Origin: an uncultured Saprospiraceae bacterium
GTDB taxonomy: Bacteria > Bacteroidota > Bacteroidia > Chitinophagales > Saprospiraceae
Direction of reading: 5' to 3'
Length of the DNA: 8,142 nucleotides
NCBI GenBank assembly: GCA_938033975.1
Contig: CALHKJ010000038.1
Coordinates: 1-8,142, forward strand
The notes below the pieces were generated by a model, which saw only the letters and a program-made list of their open reading frames with translations, had not been told where the DNA came from and made no database searches. Made by a program: the position numbers and the translations under genes. Shown one piece after another: positions 1-6,611 of this stretch (the first letter of the stretch is position 1; each line of letters begins with the position of its first letter).

Positions 1-2671
1 GCTCTTCTGCCTCAGGAACCTTTCTCTCCTCTAACTCATCCAAAGACTCTGCCATATTTACATCAATCTCTGCAACTTTCTCATTTACAAAGGTTGCAAT
101 CTGATCAACTCGCTTGCTTAACTCCTGTAAACTATCCCTTACAAGCCCGAAATCATCTTTTAATTTAAATTGTGTTTGAACTAAAGAAACATATCGTGGT
201 GTAGTTTTATCAGTAGTTTTTATGTCACTGATTAATTCTTCTTGATCAAATGAAAGCGTAACTAAGTTTTCAAGTAATTGTCTAAGTGCTGCGATATCTT
301 CTTCTGCTTGTTGAGCTCCACCAGCCTGCATTTTCGACTCCATACTTTCAGCCATCTCCTTCATCTTTTGAGCTGCTTTCTTCTGCTTTTTGGCTGCTTT
401 CTTATTTTCCTTTTGCTCAATATCTTCACTTCCTTTTTCCATTTCTTCTTGTATATCCTCCATTTCTTCTTTGTTGTCTTCACCAATATCTTTTGGTTTG
501 TCCAACTCTTCATTCTTCTTCTCTATTTCTTCCATCTTTTCCTTAGCCTCTTCCATTTCTTTGTTCAACTCATCTTGTTCTTTTTTGAGTTGGTCATTTG
601 GCTTTTCTTCGTTCTCTGTTTTTTCTGCAAGTTCCTCTTGTTTTTCTGCCATCTCGTTGAGTTTTTCAACCATGTCTTTGATTTCTTTCTCAACTTCCAA
701 AGATTTGAAAAGTTCGAGAAGTCTATCCATTTCTTTTTCCATGGTTTCCTCACTCATCTCCATGTCTTCCATCATCTCCATCATCATATCTTTATTCAAT
801 TCCTGCATGAGGTCTTGAATTTTTTGCATTAGATCTTTTGTATCTTGATCCAATACCTCTTCAAACATTTCTTGGATTTTCTCTTGCTTTTCCAGTATCT
901 CTTCTTCTCTTTCAGCAAATTCTTCTTGGTTTTCTAGATTCTCTTCAAACTTCTCTTTTGCCTTTTCAAGTTTCTTCTCAAGTTCTTTTTGTCTCTCCAA
1001 CAGCTTTTCCATTTCCTGTTGCTCTTGGAAAGTCATTTCTTTTTTCTGAAGTAGCTTTTCTCTAAGTTTCTTTAAATCGTCTTGTATCTTTTTAGATTCT
1101 TTGAGAGATTCCTCAAGTGTTTTTGTGATCTCCTCTTCGTTTTCATCTTCTTGGTCAACAAACTCTTCTATCGTAGGCTTCTCAAAATTCATGATAGCCG
1201 TTTTAGCAGCTTTGCTGCCATTGATAGCATCATTATCTTTTGTTTCAAAGTAGTAGCTGAGCTGATCGCCTGGTTTCAATTCAAAGTCCCTGATATCTAA
1301 GGAATGATCATATTGAACATTTCTATCCTTTGGTTGAAGAAGTACTTGGCTTTCTGATTTTTTAGTCAGGCCATTTTTATCTTTTAAGGTGTAGTTGAAA
1401 GTTAAAGAAGAAAGACCATAATCATCAGAAGCGTTTCCAATGAAATAAATCAACTCATTGTCAATGCTATCTTGAAATTTTTCAACGTTGATGGTAGGAT
1501 GATTATCAGGAATAACTCTTAGGCTATAGCTTACAGAGTCTGGAGTTGGAATAAACTCATTGGAGTAGTATACTTTATAAACGTCATCCTTGAAAATTTG
1601 CTTGAAGAATCTAAATCTATCAGGCGAATTTCTTTCAGCTTCTTTTCTAGATCCACTATTCTGAAAATTCAATTCAATTTTGTCTGTGTTCTTTGTATCA
1701 AAGTTCCATGTTAGTTTGGTACCTAAAGGCACAACCATGTCACCAATATTACTTACGCCTTCGTCTTTGCGATTGATGTAAGAAGGATAATCCATGTATA
1801 ATGAAAATCCAGAAAGATTTGGTTTAGGAAGAACCTTTAATGTTGCAGGTCTAGAAACTACACTTCCTGAATATATTTCAAATTCAATATCCTTTTGGAC
1901 CTTATTGAAAACGTATTGAAATTTGCCTGGAGCGACCCTATTCAATCTGTATTGAAAATCTCCAAACCTTATAAAAGCATCATTAGGTATTGCAGCTCCT
2001 GATACATCTATATCCAAGGTGTAATCTTGATACTGCACCACTTCTAAGTTATCATTGACAAGGTCAAAATGGAAAGGTGCATCTCTTTCAAATTCCTTGT
2101 CATTATTAATCAACCTGTGCGTACTATCCTTTATTAGGCTAGGAGCAGTGGTTACAATAAAAAGGAGAAGCAAGAAAGGAGGAAGTGCATACTTTAAATA
2201 CTTGCGATTATTTTTAAGATCAATAGCTGTTTTAAAAGGAACAGGTTTAATCTGTTCTGACTTTTGATTGATACTAGCTTCAATCAGTGAGTTGTCCTCA
2301 ATTTGGCTACTCTGTTGTTTGAGTTGAAGGATATTTAGTAATCTATCTTTGACATCACCAAAATGGTTGCCAATAATACCTGCCGCTTGTTCATGGCTAA
2401 TAACTGAACCGAGTCTGAAGTATTTGAGAAGTGGGATTAATACGAGGTAGCCAAAAGAGGCTAGAGAAATTCCAATGAAGCTGTAGAAGAAAATTTTTCT
2501 TACTCCTTTGTCGAAGTAAAAATTGTGTTCTAGTAGGTTAAAAGCTAAAAACAATCCTAGAATAATTGCTACGCTGTAGAGAAATCCTCTTATAAGTTGA
2601 TTGAGGTAAAACTTTCTGATAAATTGATCCAGCTTATTAATCAATAAATCATAACTGCTCATTTTCTCCAT
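1..2671 (-). CDS. DUF4175-family membrane protein with giant coiled coil (3' end cut by window)
   Basis: An uninterrupted minus-strand frame starts at ATG 2671 (MEKMSSYDLL) and runs off the left edge, giving 890 residues without a stop. An AAGGAA stretch lies 4 bases before this ATG and no in-frame ATG lies between it and the upstream in-frame stop; a second ATG at 2662 is possible. Hydrophobic segments sit near residues 29-47, 60-82 and 161-180. Residues about 190-490 are mixed beta-like sequence, probably extracytoplasmic. Residues about 491-785 are an extreme Glu/Lys/Gln/Met coiled coil. After that comes a conserved-looking helical block (LRQLLENLVTLSFDQEEL, then TPRYVSLVQTQFKLKDDFG) that I recognise from Bacteroidetes DUF4175 proteins, which usually exceed 1,000 residues. 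The family has no established function; names such as 'ATPase' in databases have no support here, as no Walker motif is visible. It lies downstream of and in the same direction as the M1 aminopeptidase gene. Confidence 0.85.
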   Translation of the reverse strand, partial: MEKMSSYDLLINKLDQFIRKFYLNQLIRGFLYSVAIILGLFLAFNLLEHNFYFDKGVRKIFFYSFIGISLASFGYLVLIPLLKYFRLGSVISHEQAAGIIGNHFGDVKDRLLNILQLKQQSSQIEDNSLIEASINQKSEQIKPVPFKTAIDLKNNRKYLKYALPPFLLLLFIVTTAPSLIKDSTHRLINNDKEFERDAPFHFDLVNDNLEVVQYQDYTLDIDVSGAAIPNDAFIRFGDFQYRLNRVAPGKFQYVFNKVQKDIEFEIYSGSVVSRPATLKVLPKPNLSGFSLYMDYPSYINRKDEGVSNIGDMVVPLGTKLTWNFDTKNTDKIELNFQNSGSRKEAERNSPDRFRFFKQIFKDDVYKVYYSNEFIPTPDSVSYSLRVIPDNHPTINVEKFQDSIDNELIYFIGNASDDYGLSSLTFNYTLKDKNGLTKKSESQVLLQPKDRNVQYDHSLDIRDFELKPGDQLSYYFETKDNDAINGSKAAKTAIMNFEKPTIEEFVDQEDENEEEITKTLEESLKESKKIQDDLKKLREKLLQKKEMTFQEQQEMEKLLERQKELEKKLEKAKEKFEENLENQEEFAEREEEILEKQEKIQEMFEEVLDQDTKDLMQKIQDLMQELNKDMMMEMMEDMEMSEETMEKEMDRLLELFKSLEVEKEIKDMVEKLNEMAEKQEELAEKTENEEKPNDQLKKEQDELNKEMEEAKEKMEEIEKKNEELDKPKDIGEDNKEEMEDIQEEMEKGSEDIEQKENKKAAKKQKKAAQKMKEMAESMESKMQAGGAQQAEEDIAALRQLLENLVTLSFDQEELISDIKTTDKTTPRYVSLVQTQFKLKDDFGLVRDSLQELSKRVDQIATFVNEKVAEIDVNMAESLDELEERKVPEAEE

Positions 2672-2782
2672 TTTATTCCTTAAGTGCTTTGCGGAAAATA
2701 CCCAAACGCCGAGATTGACTAAACGAACTATAAAAATCGTCTTTTATGACTAAAAAGTCAATATATACTATAGGATAAAGTG
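2672..2782 (-). other. M1-DUF4175 intergenic gap with small inverted repeat
   Basis: This 111-bp gap separates two co-directional genes. It contains a perfect inverted repeat at 2747-2760 (TGACT, four A, AGTCA). Read on the minus strand it gives a 5-bp stem with a T-rich loop, followed by TAAAAGACGATTTTTATAG. The stem is too short and AT-rich for a confident terminator. On the minus strand a TTGACT (2756-2761) is followed by TATAGTTCG (2724-2732), which loosely resembles a promoter, but the spacing is long and the match to the Bacteroidetes -7 element TAnnTTTG is poor. Either reading is weak, so read-through from the aminopeptidase gene remains possible. Confidence 0.3.
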
Positions 2783-5380
2783 TTAAGTACCTAAATTGGT
2801 TCTGTATTTAACCAATAATTCCTCATCCTCTTCATTTTCGATGATTTCTTCTACTATTTTGTTCAATTTTCCAATGGTAGTGGTCAGAAGAGCGGATTCT
2901 CCCTCAGGTGTAACTTCTAGCTGAGCGACCAAATCACTTTTTAATTTTAAGATATTGGAGGTTGAAACATATTTTTTGTAGCTATTTTCTTCCTTTTTCA
3001 TCGAAATTGTCCTCAAAGCATTGACTGCAACCAGCATATTTTCTGGATCGCATTTGCTGGCTAATTCATATTGATATGTAGAAATTGGGAAGAATTTATA
3101 GATGTCAGAGGCAATAAGCGCATCATTTAAATAAGGCAAATATTTTGGGTTAGATCCTTTAGAGAACAAATCAAGTAGTGTAATTGCCATTGACTTGCTG
3201 TATTTTTCGTACAATTTTTCTGCCTTAGCTAGACCTAATTCTTCATCCTGTGTATATATTATTTTTAATGCTTGAGAAATGACTGGTACCGCTTTTTCTG
3301 TATCGATTAATTTCTGAGCCACTTCAAAAGCGGCATTCTGGTCATTTTTTGAAAGCAATCGTAAAGCATCTTTTCTAACTCTAGAGTGAGGATCTGACAA
3401 GGCCATACTTTTTATTTTTTCCGCGTCAAATTCTAAATACCTATACGAAAGGCCCAATTTCCTAAACTCGTAATAAGGGTCATCCAATGCTTTTCTAAAA
3501 ATATCTTTCGCTCTGTCATTGTTTCTCAACTTGGTCAAAGCCAATTTTTTATCAATAAAATGTGGTGACATTTTAAAGAGTGCTTTTAGTTGAGCAGTGG
3601 AATAAATTTCTTTGGTGTCTGCAAGTAAATATCTGTTACCATCTAAGATCGTAACCAAGGGTTCCTCTTTTAGAGGAATTGTAAATGATTGATTTCTTTG
3701 ATTGATTAATAAAGGATGCATCTGCACGCTCCCATCCTCAAAATAAATTGCCACTTCGACTGGAAGTTGAAAAATATATTTGTGGTCAGCTTCATTTTGA
3801 ATTTGTGCAACAGAAATTTTCAATTCATTTGACTTAAAGTCAAAATTGTAGTCAACCTCAAGTTCTGGGTGTCCGTCAGAAAAGTACCATTGATCAAAAA
3901 ACCATCTCAAATCTTTTCCAGTAACTTCTTCAAAAGCTAATCTTAGTTCATCAGCTTCTACAGAACTATATTCATTGTCTTTGAGGTATTTGCTTAAAGA
4001 ATCAAAAAATGCATCATCACCAACTATATTTCTAAGCATGTGCAATACCAATCCACCTTTATTGTAACTATGGGCATCAAACATATCTTCTTTGTTTTCA
4101 TAGCTATAGTGTATCAATGGGTGGGTATTGTTGAGAGCTGATTCAATGTATGTTTTCATCTCATCATGTCGATGATGCTCTGCGGATGTCTTACCATATT
4201 TATGTTCTTGCCAAAGGTATTCGCTGTAATTTGCAAATCCTTCATTAAGAGTTAAGTTGGCCCAATTTTCACAAGTAACTAAATCTCCAAACCAATGATG
4301 AAACAATTCATGGGCTACAATATTATCATTGTGGTTGTCTATTAATTCTGCAGAAGTTTTTTGAACAAAGTCTCCATAGATAGATGCAGAAGTATTTTCC
4401 ATAGCTCCCGATACAAAATCTCTAACTACTACTTGAGAATATTTGTCCCAAGGATATTTATAATCTAAAATATCAGAAAAGAATTCTAACATTTCTGGTG
4501 TATGATTAAAAATCATTTTTGCATCATCCTCATACTCAGGTTCTACATAATAGTTAACAGGCAGGTTTTCCCAATTATCTTCTACAACTGCATATTCACC
4601 AATGGCCATCATAAATAAATATGGTGTGTGAGGTTTTTCTTGTTTCCAATGATCAGTTCTAGTTCCATCGGGATTGTTTTTAGAATTTATCAACTTTCCA
4701 TTTGACAGGGTAGTAAATCGATCTTCAACAGTTATAAGAATTTCCTGGCTACATCTTTCAACAGGTTTGTCGATGGTTGGAAACCACTTAGAGTTGTTTT
4801 CTGTTTCCCCTTGTGTCCAAATTTGTTGTGGCTTGTATATGTTTTCGTTGGTTGGATTGATAAAAAACAAACCTTTATCACTAGTAATAGCGGCATTGCC
4901 ACCTTCCTTTGTGTCGGATGGTTTAGCGGTGTAGTCAATTTTTATTTTATATTTTTCTCCACGTTTGTACGTTCTGTCCAATTTTATAAAAACCTTGGTG
5001 CTATCATATTGATAGTTAAGCTTCTTTCCACTTCCATTTGTAATAGAATGTAGGTCAAAACCTACTGCATCGAGTTCCAGTTTGTCGGATACATAATAGA
5101 TTGGAGTTAATTCTAATTCTGCTTTCCCTATTACTTGTTCTTTTTCCCAATCGAAGGCTATTTCTAATTTTGTATGAATTAGATCATGAGCTCTTTCGTA
5201 GGTGCCATGGTAGACCGGTAGGCTATCAGAAAGCTTGGTGTTGCTTTTGGTAAGGATTGGTTTGGCAGAGACTACTAGGGTATCAAGGTCGCGCAGGTCC
5301 ATTTCTTCCTGAACAATTACTTGTTGAGGTTTGCATGAAATGCAACAAAGAATAAGCAAGAAATAGCTAATGGATCTCAT
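2783..5380 (-). CDS. M1-family zinc aminopeptidase, predicted lipoprotein
   Basis: This is a gluzincin aminopeptidase that removes single N-terminal residues from peptides. Numbering from ATG 5380 gives 865 residues; the frame extends to a TTG at 5398, but ATG 5380 directly precedes a clean signal peptide (MRSISYFLLILCCISC). Cys16 is the likely lipidated residue, although Cys at -3 makes the lipobox imperfect. The beta-rich N-terminal M1 domain covers roughly 45-250. The catalytic domain has the exopeptidase motif GAMEN at 325-329 and HELFHHW with zinc ligands His357, His361 and the general base Glu358. Glu380 in LNEGFA is the third zinc ligand, and Tyr439 in AHSYNKGG is the likely transition-state Tyr. 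All core residues are present, so it should be active. The C-terminal 250 or so residues are helical with HEAT-like units (for example DPHSRVRKDALRLL). The mature protein is expected in the periplasm or on the outer membrane. The DUF4175 gene follows 111 bp downstream. Confidence 0.93.
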   Translation of the reverse strand: MRSISYFLLILCCISCKPQQVIVQEEMDLRDLDTLVVSAKPILTKSNTKLSDSLPVYHGTYERAHDLIHTKLEIAFDWEKEQVIGKAELELTPIYYVSDKLELDAVGFDLHSITNGSGKKLNYQYDSTKVFIKLDRTYKRGEKYKIKIDYTAKPSDTKEGGNAAITSDKGLFFINPTNENIYKPQQIWTQGETENNSKWFPTIDKPVERCSQEILITVEDRFTTLSNGKLINSKNNPDGTRTDHWKQEKPHTPYLFMMAIGEYAVVEDNWENLPVNYYVEPEYEDDAKMIFNHTPEMLEFFSDILDYKYPWDKYSQVVVRDFVSGAMENTSASIYGDFVQKTSAELIDNHNDNIVAHELFHHWFGDLVTCENWANLTLNEGFANYSEYLWQEHKYGKTSAEHHRHDEMKTYIESALNNTHPLIHYSYENKEDMFDAHSYNKGGLVLHMLRNIVGDDAFFDSLSKYLKDNEYSSVEADELRLAFEEVTGKDLRWFFDQWYFSDGHPELEVDYNFDFKSNELKISVAQIQNEADHKYIFQLPVEVAIYFEDGSVQMHPLLINQRNQSFTIPLKEEPLVTILDGNRYLLADTKEIYSTAQLKALFKMSPHFIDKKLALTKLRNNDRAKDIFRKALDDPYYEFRKLGLSYRYLEFDAEKIKSMALSDPHSRVRKDALRLLSKNDQNAAFEVAQKLIDTEKAVPVISQALKIIYTQDEELGLAKAEKLYEKYSKSMAITLLDLFSKGSNPKYLPYLNDALIASDIYKFFPISTYQYELASKCDPENMLVAVNALRTISMKKEENSYKKYVSTSNILKLKSDLVAQLEVTPEGESALLTTTIGKLNKIVEEIIENEEDEELLVKYRTNLGT

Positions 5381-5470
5381 CGCGTCAAAAATAACCAATA
5401 GATTTTGAATTTAAGACGATTCTATGTGTCGAATGGTCTGTGTAATTCGTTAAAATGTCACTTAATTTCA
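5381..5470. promoter_or_regulatory. Divergent intergenic region between M1 peptidase and GT56 genes
   Basis: The 90 bp between the divergent ATGs at 5380 and 5471 must hold, or lie next to, the 5' ends of both genes. It is AT-rich. I looked for the Bacteroidetes pattern (TTG at about -33 and TAnnTTTG at -7) on both strands and found only poor matches, such as TATGTGTC at 5423-5430 on the plus strand. No Shine-Dalgarno sequence precedes either ATG, which is common in this phylum. The assignment as a promoter region rests on gene geometry, not on a recognised motif. Confidence 0.35.
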
Positions 5471-6568
5471 ATGATATGCTTACTATATTGCATTGTGCAA
5501 TTGCATCTACTCATAGAATCACCTTTTTATACGGATCGTATCGTCAATAAGATGGCTATGCATAGTCAAGAAGAACAGTCTTTTGTCAGGATTAGGTCAC
5601 ACAAGGATGTATTATGGGAGGATGTAAATGGGCACCAACAAATGTCATTGGTCCAACTAAATCGACATTTGGTCAAGTTAGATATATCTAAGGTTTATAT
5701 CCATTTTTTGAGTACGACTATTTCTTATATCCTACATAAAACTAATTTGAAGAATAAACCATGTTATTGGATTATGTGGGGAGCGGATTTTTATGGTCTA
5801 CCAGCATTTAGTGATCAATACTATCTTCCTAAATCGAAACCCTTTGCATGGAAGAACAGTGGATTTAAATCCAAGCTAATTCAGTTTTTGGGTTTACCGT
5901 CCTCGAAGTATGTTATGAGTGCTTTTAAACACATTAATTATTTTATAGGATATGAGGAGGAATTTGAGCTTACGCAAATGGCATTACAACACAATATGAA
6001 ATTTCTTCCTTGGGAATACTACTTCAATATTCAAGAACTTGAAATGTCGGAGGTTAATCAAGGAGACGGAACAATTCTTCTAGGCAATTCTGATGATCCA
6101 ATGAATAACCATCTTGACACCTTAGAAAAATTGGAATCGGTACTTTCAGAAAATCAAAAAATAATAATACCCATTGCTGGTGCAAAAGATGGGTATTTAA
6201 AAGCATTAAGAGACTATCAGAGTAGGTCGATTGCTGATATTCAAATGGTAGATAAATTTATGGATAGTTCTGCTTTTTTCAAACTGATGGCAGAGGTGAG
6301 CTATGTAGTTTATGGCCATTTAAGACAGCAAGGGGTAGGGACTATTTTGCCTCTGTTATATGCAGGGAAGAAAGCATTTTTGTGGGAGGCCAATCCATTG
6401 GCTCAAACTTTAACAAGGTGGGGATTAAAAACGAATTCTTTGGATAAGATTTCTGTCCAAGATATTTCCTTGCTTTCTGCCGTTGAAGTGGAGCAAAATC
6501 GAAAAGCTATTGAAAGAATCCTATCTGTTAATGCTGATAAAGAAAGATGGGAGAAAATATTGAATTAG
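5471..6568 (+). CDS. GT56-family glycosyltransferase, WecF-like (Fuc4NAc transferase family)
   Basis: The protein resembles TDP-Fuc4NAc:lipid II Fuc4NAc transferase (WecF, family GT56), which adds a deoxyamino sugar to a lipid-linked glycan on the cytoplasmic face of the inner membrane. Numbered from ATG 5471 it has 365 residues, close to the 359 of E. coli WecF as I recall it. Matching blocks are WGADFYG at 103-109 (WGADLYE in WecF), LLGNSDDPMNNH at 203-214 (LVGNSGDRSNEH), the nucleotide-sugar-side block RQQGVGTILPLLYAG at 285-299 (RQQGIGTLCLLIQAG) and ANPLAQTL near 307-314. The open frame reaches back to a TTG at 5405, but the first family-like strand, VQLHLLIESPFYTDRIV, begins just after ATG 5471, so that start is preferred over 5405 or the downstream ATG at 5552. 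No other polysaccharide gene is visible in the window, so donor and acceptor cannot be assigned. Its last codons and stop lie inside the terminator hairpin. Confidence 0.85.
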   Translation: MICLLYCIVQLHLLIESPFYTDRIVNKMAMHSQEEQSFVRIRSHKDVLWEDVNGHQQMSLVQLNRHLVKLDISKVYIHFLSTTISYILHKTNLKNKPCYWIMWGADFYGLPAFSDQYYLPKSKPFAWKNSGFKSKLIQFLGLPSSKYVMSAFKHINYFIGYEEEFELTQMALQHNMKFLPWEYYFNIQELEMSEVNQGDGTILLGNSDDPMNNHLDTLEKLESVLSENQKIIIPIAGAKDGYLKALRDYQSRSIADIQMVDKFMDSSAFFKLMAEVSYVVYGHLRQQGVGTILPLLYAGKKAFLWEANPLAQTLTRWGLKTNSLDKISVQDISLLSAVEVEQNRKAIERILSVNADKERWEKILN

Positions 6569-6590
6569 AATTTCAATACTTTCTCCCATC
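6546..6590 (-). terminator. 19-bp stem-loop, probable intrinsic terminator of the S46 peptidase gene
   Basis: The arms are 6546-6564 (GATGGGAGAAAATATTGAA) and 6572-6590 (TTCAATACTTTCTCCCATC), separated by a 7-nt loop TTAGAAT. Eighteen of 19 positions are complementary. The odd position (A6557 opposite C6579) is an A.C mismatch in plus-strand RNA but a G.U wobble in minus-strand RNA. The minus-strand RNA continues as UUUCUUUAUC, a reasonable U-tract, while the plus-strand side continues as AGAATAAATC. The hairpin begins 21 bases after the S46 stop codon. It overlaps the last six sense codons of the GT56 gene, whose stop codon lies in the loop. It may act in both directions but looks built for the minus strand. 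Confidence 0.8.
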
Positions 6591-6611
6591 AGAATAAATC
6601 TTAATCAGTTA

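Noticed and set aside
278..832. Open frame of 184 codons on the plus strand, rich in Phe, Leu and Ser, looking like a membrane protein
   Set aside because: It is antisense to the Glu/Lys-rich coiled coil. The reverse complements of GAA and AAA codons contain no stops and read as Phe/Leu/Ser in several frames; three overlapping frames show the same bias.
2055..2267. Plus-strand open frame of 70 codons with a hydrophobic patch
   Set aside because: It is antisense to the third membrane segment region of the DUF4175 gene, has no family resemblance and no initiation signal.
2724..2761. TTGACT followed by TATAGT on the minus strand, resembling a sigma70-type promoter
   Set aside because: The spacer is over 20 bases, the match to the Bacteroidetes -7 element is poor, and one half overlaps a simple inverted repeat; kept only as a note in the gap entry.
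4674..5053. Short open frames on both strands within the M1 gene
   Set aside because: They are shadows inside a well-supported aminopeptidase reading frame with full catalytic motifs.
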